Part shown: positions 32,689 through 42,750 of the stretch, piece after piece | Numbering within the stretch: position 1 is the first letter of the stretch | How the letters are laid out: every line of letters starts with the position of its first letter | Assembly (NCBI GenBank): GCA_030278955.1 | Contig: JAOANR010000008.1 | Location: 43,135,301 to 43,199,300 of the forward strand | DNA length: 64,000 bases | DNA from: Hygrophila difformis | Taxonomy: Eukaryota; Streptophyta; Magnoliopsida; Lamiales; Acanthaceae | Direction of reading: 5' to 3' | Program-made: the position numbers and the translations under genes | Notes under the pieces: model-generated | What the model saw: only the letters and a program-made list of their open reading frames with translations | Databases searched by the model: none | What the model was told of the DNA's origin: nothing

Positions 32689-33085
32689 GTACTTTAATCA
32701 ATTTAGAAAGTTCAGAGTATATTTCATTATTGTCCAAACATTAGATTTTTGGAATGGGAAATTTACCAAGGCAATCAGATGTATAATCTTGTCTTTTACT
32801 TTGTGGTCTTACTGTTATATGAGAGTATGAGACATCGTTTCATATGACTTCACTGCTGCGATGTATATGAAGTGCTTAAGCGTGATATTAAAGGTCATCA
32901 TTGAAATTCACTGTGCATATGTTATTTTCCATTTGTGGTACATGATGATGTGCCATCAAAATGCATCAGTAATTGATTACATGTAAGATTATAAATTAAC
33001 GTTCAATAGGGTTTTCCTTATAACATTGAACTTGATTGGTTTTAATTTCTTCTAATCCGTCGATTGGTATCTGAGCTTCTGACAG
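32689..33085 (+). other. Intron-like sequence
   Basis: AT-rich, no ORF, ends in CTTCTGACAG, an acceptor-like motif before the next exon. Nothing else recognised. Confidence 0.4.
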
Positions 33086-34094
33086 GGGCCAATTTGGCAA
33101 TGAAGAAACTTCCAGGCAAACAGGTAGGCATGCGATAGGTGAGACAAGCTTTTCAAGAAAAACAAAAAATGTTAAGAAGTCGAAAGTTGACGTCTCACAT
33201 GATAATAGTTGGATAAATCCAAAAAGTAGTGCTTGGCTTCCAAGAAATGCTGCCAATTGAAGAGTGCAAGCAGATACTAAATCTACCATATCTGCCAGTG
33301 CTGATCAATGGTTTACAGACTCAAGTGGTCGAAGAGTAAGTGAAAAGCATCTCTTTGCACATTTGATAATTAAAATTTGGAGCTATAAAAACTTAAAAAC
33401 ATTCGATATGGACTTTTCTTTTCAAATAAAAAAAGGGGAAAATTGAACTCAGGTAATATACAATGGCTAGCTAGCTGCATTAGTGGATGGCAAAATAGCT
33501 AATTAAGTTCTCATATTTTACTATTAATGTGTTGTAAACCATCTTGTTTATATAAATATGAAAGAATCTCTTATATAGAAAAAGTTAAAAGTTATTTCAT
33601 ATTGTTGGGTTGCCTAACTTTTAAAATTAGCATCTCAATATTTCATAGCTTTAAAAATTAATTCAAAGTGTTGTTTACCAAATTCCCTGGTTATAATGAT
33701 TGGTATATTTTTTACCGGAATTAGTTTCCATATTTTTAGAGACACTTATATTTTATCATTGTGTTGAAGGTTAGTGCACCCATGTTTACATGTAGAGTGC
33801 AATGAAATAGTGCAAATAAGATTTCTTCATTTAGATTCCTCTATGTAAAGCTGCTGATATGACTGATATGGTTACTATTGAGAACTTTAAATCACTCTGT
33901 GCCCTTTATGTTGTTATTTATAAATTATTACCCGTATAGTATTACTATGTTCCTGTCACCAGGCTCTTTTTTGGGAGTGCATGCTATCTGATTCCTCAAA
34001 TTAATCTTACAAAATTACTAAATATTTTACAGGTTTATGTGAACAAAAGTGGGCAGAATTGTCAGGTCAAATTGCTTACTGGCATTATAGAAAG
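33086..34094 (+). pseudogene. Two-exon fragment of an unrecognised plant gene
   Basis: Exon 33086-33335 reads GQFGNEETSRQTGRHAIGE, then SFSRKTKNVKKSKVDVSHDN.., a TGA at AAN-stop-R, and ADQWFTDSSGRR before GTAAGT. Exon 34033-34094 starts after TTTTACAG with VYVNKSGQ and, after a one-base slip, ELSGQIAYWHYRK, then GTGATT. The codons on both sides of the intron join as GRR-VYVNKSG. It is lysine-rich and probably the C-terminal end of a nuclear protein. I do not recognise the family. The Tekay insertion lies 46 nt downstream in what seems to be the next intron. Confidence 0.5.
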
Positions 34095-34135
34095 GTGATT
34101 TCATCTTGCATTTCATAGTGGTGCAAATGCATAGA

Positions 34136-34140
34136 CTTCA
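34136..34140. repeat. Target-site duplication CTTCA (left copy)
   Basis: CTTCA abuts the Tekay-type element here and at 45359-45363. Its identity shows one integration event with both ends intact. Confidence 0.93.
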
Positions 34141-34708
34141 TGTAATACCCGAGAATTTTACAACATAATTAAATAAATAAATACAATAAATAAATAAATA
34201 AATAAATAAATCGGTAAATACATTAAATAAATAAATATAGAAGAAGTGAGAAATGAAATTAATTAAAAGAGATTTAATTAAACAAAAGATTTAATTAAAC
34301 AAAAGAAATTAAATAAAGTCAAATAAGTCGTTACACGGGTACCCGATATAAATAAACTCGAGAATTCGAGCCAAAACGTAAATTTAGATCCGAAGGAGAT
34401 AACGACACGAAATAGGAACCCGAAGAGAGTCCGGAAATTGGAATTCGAGAGCATAGAGGGATAGAAACCCGAAAGAGATGCGGAAAAGCACGACGGATCG
34501 CACGACCCGCCCGGACCGAAGTCCAGGCGTTAGTCGCGCGCTGGCCGCGCGCTAATAAGGGAAAAGGCGCGTCAACCCCGCGCCAGAAGGCAGATTCGCC
34601 CGTTGCGTGAATCTCTCGGCCGAACGCGGATTTTTCGACTTTTGGTTGAACGTCTCTCGACTCAAGACCCTTAGGGTCAGATCTTGGACGCCCTAGGTCT
34701 TAGCTATC

Positions 34709-34718
34709 TATAAATAAA
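34709..34718 (+). promoter_or_regulatory. TATA box of the Tekay-type LTR
   Basis: TATAAATAAA follows about 160 bp of GC-rich DNA and sits about 330 bp before the predicted splice donor. The 3' LTR has it at 43311-43320, and gag-only element 2 has the same TATCTATAAATAA context on the minus strand (58681-58689, 63379-63387). Confidence 0.7.
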
Positions 34719-35039
34719 CCCCCTCGGAAGCCCTAAACCCTTTTTCAAAACCCTACGATACTCTCTATACACACAAGTCGTAATCCCGGAGTCAACGGAG
34801 GCACCAAAAGACCGAGACAGCGGTTGTTGGACGAAAATCGGGAGATCTCCAACGTGTGGTAAGCCCTAGTCTAAATAATCCTTGTTCGTTTCAATCCGAA
34901 AACGGAATTCTAACCTCGTTTCTCTTCTCTTTACACCCCTAATCGGATCTAGAACGAGGAACCAGACGAGCGGGGAGGATAAACGGTGGACTGGAAGCCA
35001 CGCCTTCGAAATAGACGACCCCGGGACGACGATTAATCA

Positions 35040-36389
35040 GTAAGTTAACTCTTACATGGTTTTGGGAGGAATTAAAACGTTCGAAACTAAAAGATTTAAC
35101 AAGAGATCGTAAATCTGCCAACTTATATTTTCTACCGACGCAACAGTTTTGACGAATTTTTCCGAACCTCAAAACGACTTCAAACGGAAAAACTTAAAAC
35201 ATGAAAAACGTTCCTAAGGCTGAGATCTATCAACTGAAAAATTTTCGGAATTTTTAGAGACGATTTGATATGTGAAAACCAACCGAAACCGAACTGCTTG
35301 AATCTAGATCTTGAAATTCTTGACAGAACTTAGGTCTGATCTTGATCACGTTTTTGACATAGGTTCCAGACCGATTTAGATCATTGGACGAACATCAAAG
35401 ATGTAGATAAACGTCTTAAGATGGTCTCTGTAAAATTTCATTAACTTTGGAGTTGATTTACTATGGTAGAATCTGAAATCTTTAAACTGTGACATGTAGA
35501 ATTCGGACAGATTTGTGCTTCTGTGAAAATTGGTCTTTTTGACCTATTTCGGTATCTCGGATTGAAAAAGTTAAAACACGAAAGTTGTAGATCTCGACGT
35601 TTCCGAGTCAGTCGTGAAATTTTGGAATTTTTGGAATTAAATCTGGTTTTAGACGAATTTTAGAGTAAACTGTGGTTTACCGGAAGTCAAACCTTGAAAT
35701 TTTGTTGAAACATGAAATTAACCTTTAGGGTTGAAATGAGTTGAGATATTATTTTTAAATAAATATAATTGAGATCAGATTTTTGAAATTAAATCCCCTT
35801 ACAAACTTGATAAATTAAAATTAGGAGTGAGTGCCCTGCAGGGTGCCCCCTAACGATTCACTTCGTGCCTTAATGGACGATGGTGACCCCGCGCGCTAAA
35901 CTTGAGATATGATGTTGCAAAACGGCATGAGATATAGAGCCTACACTCTCGAGAATATCCACATGGGTTTCCCGAGGCTCCGGAGTGGTACTGGGTATGG
36001 ACTGATACGGTTGCGGCCGCCGGACTACCGGCTAGACTTGTTGAGATTGTGATGCAATCGTGAAATACTTGAAATACTAAATCTGGGATGTAATGGGGAT
36101 ATTAAATTAAATTAAATTAGATTAAATTATGCTTGTTGTCCAATTAAATTACTTAAATGCTTTATTTAAATTATGACTTTTATTTTAATTCATGCGAAAT
36201 GTGTTGTTAAATAAAGCCCTGAAATAAATTATGCATTTGGATAGTTGATTAGATTAAATTGAATATTATGTTATTATCATGCTTTTATTTAATTATTAAA
36301 TTAATGGCTTTTAAACCCTACAATCATGCATGTGTTAACTTACTCAGAAAGTTGTGCTGACCAAACCATTTTACTCCTTTTTCTTACAG
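35040..36389 (+). other. Predicted LTR intron
   Basis: Donor GTAAGTTAAC (35040), branch-point-like CTGAC (about 36357) and acceptor TTTTTCTTACAG (to 36389), about 1350 bp apart. The same three signals in the same order occur in the other complete LTRs. If spliced, the mRNA leader would lose most of the U5-like region. Inferred from sequence only; no transcript data. Confidence 0.5.
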
Positions 36390-36485
36390 AGTATGTGGAA
36401 TGAGCATGTATGAGCACGATTCATGCATGGGACTTTGCGAAAACATTATTTTGTTTTTAAATTCGTGCATTAGACTCTATTATGA

Positions 36486-36522
36486 ACGGGCCTGTTTAAC
36501 CCGTGGTTTGGCCATGTTGGCC
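36486..36522 (+). repeat. Conserved two-hairpin block in the LTR tail
   Basis: ACGGG..CCCGT (36486-36504) and GGCC..GGCC (36510-36522) can fold as adjacent stem-loops. The block is almost unchanged at 2495-2535, 29716-29757, 45093-45133 and, inverted, 18346-18390, 23306-23350, 57009-57048 and about 61650-61690, although flanking LTR sequence differs. Confidence 0.65.
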
Positions 36523-36752
36523 CTATTTACATTTTCCGCTGCAATACTATACTTAAATATTATTTCCGCTGCGCTATGATATTATTATTTTCGAATTATA
36601 TTGTATGGGCTGTTTTGAATGCTTTAAATGTTTTAAATACTGCAATACCTAGCCTTGCATCTCTTTAGTAAATTCGGAGAAACCGTGTCTTACTAGGGAG
36701 ATGTGGCGGTGACATCCCGACCTGGGTGACCAAAAACCGAGGTGTTACAAGT

Positions 36753-36764
36753 TGGTATCAGAGC
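36753..36764 (+). other. Primer binding site (tRNA-iMet type)
   Basis: TGGTATCAGAGC three nt after the LTR end, complementary to the 3' end of initiator Met-tRNA. Confidence 0.93.
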
Positions 36765-36994
36765 CCGGCTATTTTTAAAGTATTATTTTCAAACCGTTAT
36801 TATTTTTAAACTATTATTTTAAACCATTATTATTTTTAAACTACTATTAATATTTTGACTATTATTCTAAATTTTAAAAGTATTCTTTCCATGGAAAAAT
36901 TTTATTTTTAAAACCCCATGGAAAAATATATATATAGTGCATTAAATTATTTTTGGAGGGAATCATCATTTGCATTTGCATATTGCATCTCTTC

Positions 36995-37165
36995 TATGAA
37001 CTTAGAATCTTGGCAAAACTTGAACTTAGAATCTTGGCAAAACTTGAACTTAGAATCTTGGCGAACTGAACTTAGAATCTTGGCGAATTTGAACTCAGAA
37101 TCTTGGCGAATTTGAACTTAGAATCTTGGCGAAATTGAACTTAGAATCTTGGCGAATATTAACTT
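36995..37165 (+). repeat. 22-24 bp tandem repeat in the leader
   Basis: About eight units of GAACTTAGAATCTTGGCRAA with small indels between primer site and the first ORF. About four units of the same repeat (inverted) lie in the leader of gag-only element 2 (about 61005-61095), linking the two elements. A short frame through it encodes NLESWQ repeats, probably by chance. Confidence 0.85.
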
Positions 37166-37185
37166 AGATCTCTTGCTTGCGCTAT

Positions 37186-37512
37186 ATGGCTAGTCAAGAC
37201 ATGATGCAGTTGATGATCAAAATGATGAACGTTCACCTTGATTCCCATCAAACCATAGAACAAATGAAATACCGTCTGGCTCAATTGGAGGCCAATTTGC
37301 ACCACATGGGCAACTTGAGAGAGGCGGATCACCACCGCATAAACCAACTCGAACGCCAAGTCCAAACCCTCATTACACAAAACCTATTACTAAAGGAACA
37401 CATCGATGCCCACGGGCAGGACTTGAACACTATCTTTGACGATCTGCTGCCGCCAAGTTCGGAGGAGGAAGATCCGGAGGAGGATCCTACCACTGTGCCT
37501 GAGGACGCTTAG
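37186..37512 (+). CDS. Extra ORF upstream of gag, coiled-coil acidic protein
   Basis: 108 codons from ATG 37186 (MASQDMMQLMIKMMNVHLDS) to TAG. Residues about 15-85 show heptad-like spacing of Leu/Met/Ile with many Gln, Glu and His (QMKYRLAQLEANLHHMGNLR, INQLERQVQTLITQNLLLKE), so a coiled coil is likely. The C-terminus is very acidic (SSEEEDPEEDP). The ORF is free of stops although gag nearby is broken. It ends about 285 nt before the gag ATG in a different frame, so it is a separate protein or an upstream ORF. I do not recognise a family; a particle-assembly or Gag-partner role is only a guess. Confidence 0.6.
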   Translation: MASQDMMQLMIKMMNVHLDSHQTIEQMKYRLAQLEANLHHMGNLREADHHRINQLERQVQTLITQNLLLKEHIDAHGQDLNTIFDDLLPPSSEEEDPEEDPTTVPEDA

Positions 37513-37797
37513 AGACGATAGGAATTTCTATTTGTAGTAGTTACTATTTTTGCTAAGGAAACATTACTATTTTTGGTATATCCTATCACTTGTACTAAAA
37601 ATTTCTTTTAAGGAAATAAAATACAAGATTTATCTATTTAGATAAAATTAAATTCAGAAGAAAAAAAGTAAAAAAGAAAAATCTGGACAGACTGTCCGAA
37701 AAAAAAAATGGCACCCAGAGGAAGATAGAAATAAAATTTGAGATCTTCTTGCTTGACCAAACACTACTATGTCCTAATCTATACCATTTGTAACAGA

Positions 37798-39060
37798 ATG
37801 GCACCCAGAGGAAGACCGAGAGCCCAACCTGTTCCCCAAACTCCTACTGAGACACTACCAAACGTCACGGAACCGATTCAACCTGAGGAGGAACAACCCC
37901 AAGGTGCGCAGGACGCCCCCGCACCGAACAATGTGGGCGATCGTCTTAGGACGATAGAGGAGGTGTTGATTGCGCTCGGAAACGCGCAAGTCAACCAGTG
38001 CCAAGCTGCGGCGGTACCTCCGCCCTAAGCTCGCCCTAACTACTTGGCGATGGTGAATCCTTACCAGCCGCCCCACTACGCTGGTGAGGAGGATCCAGCT
38101 AAACTGGAGGAGTGGATCCGGACCTTCGACAAGCTGCTGGGAGCAGTTAAATGTCCGGAAGGAGAAAGAGTGCGCGACACCTCATACTACTTGGGAGGCG
38201 AAGCTGACGACTAGTGGCAGGCGACACAAGCCAAACTGACGGAGGATGACGAGCCCTTCTCATGGGCGGAAATGATGGAGATGCTCAGGGATCGATTCTA
38301 TCCCCTGAGTACCAAATCAGCGATGTACGAAGAGTTCCTGTCGCTGAAGCAAGGAGGCCAAACCGTGCAAGAATACTACACACGTTTTAAAGAGCTGGTG
38401 AGATTCGCACCAAGGCTAGTGCCTACTGATGCAGAAAAGGCACAGAAGTTCGAGATGGGACTGAACCTGTCTGTGCGCGAGGTGATCACGGGGGTACACT
38501 ACCCCGATTTGCAAGCTGTGTATGACCGCGCTGTGGCGGTAGCACGTGTGCAGCAACTGAAGAGAAGGGTGAGTGGGGAGTCCAATAGGGGTCCCCCAGA
38601 CAAGAGAAACCGGGACTCGAGACGCGAGAACAACACTGAAGGAACGAACAGCGGAGAGGGCCGAATAGGCCCCAACAAAACAACACTGGGAGAAGGTTCA
38701 ACCAAGAAGATCCGGTACCACCTTGCCCGAGATGTGGACGACCCCATCAGGCAAGGGGATGCCCGCAACAGGGCGCCTGTTTCCGATGTGGTCGAATGGG
38801 TCACGTTCGACGGGATTGCCGAACCAGGGTCGAGAACATAACAAAAAGGGACGATTTGGTCACGGGGCAAGAACAGCCTCAAAATCAAAACGGGCGAAAC
38901 GGGAATAACCAGGGGTACAGACCCACTCAAAATAGGCCGCAGAATCAGAACCAGAACCAACGACCTCCGCCCCATCAGAATCAAAACCAACAACAAAATC
39001 AGCAGCCGAATGCGAATCAGCAGGGCAATCAGGGACGCCCTATGGGGAGGCTTAACGTGG
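37798..39060 (+). pseudogene. gag: Gag of the Tekay-type element (two stops, one frameshift)
   Basis: ATG 37798 (MAPRGRPRAQPVPQTPTE). Capsid-like region EEWIRTFDKLLGAVKCP, YYLGGEADD, LRDRFYPLSTKSAMYEEF, QTVQEYYTRFKELVRFA. TAA at 38026 and TAG at 38212 (homologues have Trp at the latter) interrupt it. Near 38700 the frame changes; the new frame holds two zinc knuckles, CPRCGRPHQARGC (CX2CX3HX4C, 38724-38762) and CFRCGRMGHVRRDC (canonical, about 38778-38820). An Asn/Gln-rich linker to the protease follows. It would package element RNA. Confidence 0.88.
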
Positions 39061-39776
39061 TGAATCAAGCGGACGTGCCTGCGCAAGGAGAAGTGATGGC
39101 AGGTACATTTTATGTTTTGAATATGCCCCTTAGAATTCTATTTGATTCTGGAGCTAGTTGCTCGATTATAGCATCAAGGATAGTGTCTGAGTTAGATCTA
39201 CCTAAGTGCGAGAGAATTAGCTTAGGAATTCAATTGCCTTCTGGAGAAGTAGTGACTTGCTCTAAACGATATAACGGAATTCCTATAGTAATAAAGAACG
39301 TAGAATTCTTCGCGAACTTGGTAGAATTTAACTTAAGAGACTTTGACATCATACTGGGGATGGATTGGCTATCCCAGTATAAAGCGGTGATCAAATGCCA
39401 AAAACAAAAGATCACCTTGTCAAAAAGTAGGGGAATGAGAGTTATCTTTTACTCTCAGCCCCCTAAGAAGAGTAACAAAATCGTTAGTGCACTTAAACTA
39501 AGTAACTTGATGCGTAAGGGGTATGAACAATATGCGTGCTATGTGCACAACCTTGAGGCGGAAGAAAACAAGGTTGATAGAATACCAGTGGTAAGAGAAT
39601 ACCCGGACGTGTTCCCTGAGGACGTTCCGGGCATGCCACCTGAGAGAGATCTTGAATTCACTATAGATCTCATTCCGGGGACAGAGCCTGTCTCAAAAGC
39701 TCCGTACCGGATGGCACCACTGGAAATGAAGGAGTTAAAAGACCAACTCGAGGAGCTGTTAGAAAAGGATATATAA
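39061..39776 (+). pseudogene. Aspartic protease and RT N-terminus of the Tekay-type element
   Basis: Active-site motif ILFDSGASCSIIA with intact D-S-G, the later FDIILGMDWLSQY segment with the hydrophobic flap partner, then the linker VVREYPDVFPEDVPGMPPER and [20 protein letters not shown] at the start of RT. It ends in a frameshift stop at 39774-39776 (KDI-stop). The protease itself looks intact; it would mature Gag-Pol. Confidence 0.88.
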
Positions 39777-41914
39777 GGCCGAGTACTTCCCCCTGGGGAG
39801 CACCGGTTTTATTCGTTAAGAAGAAAGACGGATGACTACGTCTTTGCATAGATTACCGAGGATTAAACCAAGTGACCATCAAGAATAAATACCCCCTGCC
39901 GAGAATAGAGGATCTGTTTGATCAACTGAAGGGAGCTTCAGTATTCTCGAAGATCGATTTGCGATCTGGGTATCATCAATTGAGGATCGCCGAGAAGGAC
40001 ATTCCGAAGACGGCGTTTCGAACGCGATATGGCCATTACGAGTTCACAGTGTTATCCTTCGGGTTAACAAATGCTCCGGCCATGTTCATGAATCTCATGA
40101 ACAACGTGTTCCGAGAATTGTTAGATCAGTGCGTCGTAGTGTTCATCGACGACATCCTGATCTACTCAAAGAGCGAGGAAGAGCATGCCCAACACTTACA
40201 TCAAGTGTTAGAAATCTTGCGAAGAAATCAGCTATACGGCAAGCTGTCGAAATGCGATTTCTGGTTGAAAGAAGTGGCATTTCTCAGACACATAGTATCC
40301 GCTGATGGAGTATCAGTGGATCCGGCAAAGGTTTCTGCCGTGACGGAGTGGGCTACTCCGAAGAGTCCAACGGAAATAAGGAGTTTCCTTGGATTAGCTG
40401 GGTATTATAGACGATTTGTGAAGGACTTTTCAAGGATTGCACGTCCTTTGACCCAGCTACTGAAGAAAGGAGCAAAATACGAGTGGACCGATGCGTGTCA
40501 GACTGCGTTTCAAGAGTTGAAGAAACGACTCACAACCACACCCGTATTAACACTACCATCAGAGAATGGTGACTTCGAAGTTTACAGCGATGCTTCGAAG
40601 GAAGGTTTAGGTTGTGTCTTGATGCAAGACTCGAGAGTCGTAGCGTCTGCATCACGCCAACTAAAACCTCACGAGGAGAATTATCCGACACATGACCTGG
40701 AGTTGGCAACGGTCGTTTTCGCTCTAAAAATATGGAGACATTATCTTTATGGGCGGAAGTGTCGAATGTTCACCGACCACAAGAGCTTGAAATATATATT
40801 CACTCAGAAGGAGTTGAATTTGAGACAGCGAAGGTGGTTGGAACTTATTAAAGACTACGATTTAGAGATAGCATACCACGAGGGGAAGGCGAACGTGGTA
40901 GCCGATGCCCTAAGTCGGAAAACCCAACACGTGACAAACTCGTTGGTAATTCCACCGGCATTGTACATGGAGTTGGCAAGATTGGAGTTAGAACTTGTGC
41001 ATCCTGGCACAGTGAGTGAAACGATCAACGCAATGGTCGTAGAAACTCCAATATTGGACGAGATTCGACTCGCTCAACCGGGCGACGCGAAATTGGAGAA
41101 GATAAGGGGGTATATTGCCGAAGGAAAGGCAACCAGATTTGCTATCCACGAGGATGGAAGCATCCGTTTTAAAGGGAGATGGTGTGTGCCTCAGAAATGT
41201 GCCGAGTTGAAGCAAAGGTTGATGGAGGAAGGGCACAACACGCCATATTCCGTACATCCCGGAGGTGACAAGCTATACAAAGATCTAAAGAAGATCTATT
41301 GGTGGCCGGGAATGAAGAAGGAAGTGGCAAACTTCGTAGCGAAATGTCTCACCTGCCAAAGGGTTAAGGCAATGCGACATAAACCCTTAGGATTGATGCA
41401 ACCACTAGAGATTCCAAGTTGGAAGTGGGATAGCATCTCAATGGATTTTGTCTCGGGATTACCCCGATCACCTAAAGGCATGAACAAAATTTGGGTGATT
41501 GTGGATAGGCTAACGAAGACGGCCTTATTTGTCCCAATGAAAGACACGTGGACTATGGACCAATTGGCCCGAGCCTACATTGATAATGTGGTACGACGAC
41601 ATGGAGTACCACATGACCTCATTTCCGATAGAGACAGTAGATTTGTCTCTCACTTTTGGACGGAGTTACAAAAAGCTCTCGGTACTCAAATCGAAATGAG
41701 CACCGCATTCCACCCAATGACGGATGGTCAAACCGAGAGAACAATCCAAACACTAGAAGACATGCTGAGAGCATGCGTGTTGGAATTTAAGGGAAATTGG
41801 GAATCCCATTTACCCTTAATCGAATTCTCTTATAATAATAGCTACCATGCTAGCATCGGCATGGCACCATTCGAGGCATTGTATGGACGAAAGTGCCGAA
41901 GCCCGTTAAGCTAG
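39777..41914 (+). pseudogene. pol: RT, RNase H and integrase of the Tekay-type element
   Basis: After a frameshift and a TGA within [17 protein letters not shown] (about 39832), one 680-codon frame runs from 39872. RT: FIDD catalytic motif at residues 91-94. RNase H: Asp240, Glu278, Asp302, Asp345. Integrase: zinc ligands His455, His462, Cys492, Cys495 and catalytic Asp525, Asp586, Glu622. All key residues are present, so this stretch is the best preserved enzyme in the window. It stops at TAG 41912, where homologues usually have Trp (CW-D-E). Confidence 0.92.
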
Positions 41915-42507
41915 GAAGAAAACGATAAGTCCGTGGTGGTGGGACCACAACTTATCGAAGACATGGCTCAACAAATCAAAGTGATTCAAGGGAAAATGAA
42001 AGCCGCTCAAGACCGTCAAAAGAGTTATGCCGACGTGAGACGACGAGACCTAGAATTTCAAGCGGGAGATAGGGTCATGCTAAAGATATCACCCATGAAG
42101 GGGGTGATGCGCTTTGGCAAACGAGGAAAGTTAAGTCCTCGATATATAGGACCTTACGAAATTCTAGAACGAGTCGGGACTCTAGCTTACCGATTGTCTT
42201 TACCGCCACAATTAGATCGAGTTCATAATGTCTTCCATGTCTCACAACTAAAGAAGTATGTGCCGGACCGACACATGTCCTTCAAGCTGAAATAATCGAA
42301 CTCGATGAAGATTTGACTTATGAAGAAGTCCCAGTGCGTATTCTCGACACTAAGGAACGAGTAACGAGGAACAAAACCGTCAAAATGATCAAGGTTCATT
42401 GGTCGAACCACGAAAGTGAGACGGCAACTTGGGAAGTAGAATCCGACATGAGAGAACGCTATCCGACACTGTTCCAAAGTGACACCGACACAGTTATGTG
42501 GACATAA
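41915..42507 (+). pseudogene. Integrase C-terminus with chromodomain-like end
   Basis: Same frame after the TAG: QDRQKSYADVRRRDLEFQ, GDRVMLKISPMKGVMRFGKR, GPYEILERVGTLAYRLSLPP and VFHVSQLKKYVPD. After a frameshift near 42285 it reads LTYEEVPVRILDTKER, VKMIKVHWSNHESETATWE and MRERYPTLF. The last segment is the chromodomain-like end of chromoviruses, thought to guide integration to marked chromatin. Confidence 0.85.
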
Positions 42508-42750
42508 CTGCAATCTTAAGGGAGAGAGGATGTCATACCGTGTATTTTTCATACATTCTTGTAATCAAACAAACAAATTCAAATTGTTTTGAACTACGTC
42601 ATGACTTGATCCCTTCACCGGGTACGTAGGCAGCTTAGAAGTCTTAACTCTAAGTTCAGTCACAAAATAATAAAATAAACAAAAGACCTTAGCACGAGAA
42701 AATCCGAAACACAACTTCGAGGACGAAGTTGATTCTTAAGGAGGGTAGAC
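42508..42750 (+). other. 3' UTR and polypurine tract of the Tekay-type element
   Basis: Conserved blocks GACATAACTGCAATCTTAAG, ACGTAGGCAGCTTAGAAG and CGAGGACGAAGTTGATTC, then AAGGAGGG (42738-42745) five nt before the 3' LTR. The same blocks lie directly after gag in the gag-only elements. Confidence 0.85.

Larger units (their letters stand above)
34141..36749 (+). repeat. 5' LTR of the Tekay-type element
   Basis: 2609 bp. Order: AT-rich (AAAT)n start, GC-rich CGCGCGC cluster (34500-34600), TATA box (34709), predicted splice donor (35040), block GTGCCCTGCAGGGTGC (35829), a CCGG hairpin module (35939-36035), acceptor (36389), the two-hairpin block (36486-36522), paired TTTCCGCTGC words, and the terminus. 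GC-rich DNA upstream of TATA suits a promoter in U3. Confidence 0.92.

Noticed and set aside
36753..36764. tRNA gene at the primer sites
   Set aside because: Only the short complement of the Met-tRNA 3' end is present, without the rest of a tRNA.
36918..37115. Small ORF with NLESWQ repeats
   Set aside because: Direct translation of the leader tandem repeat; the unit length varies and breaks the frame, so coding is unlikely.
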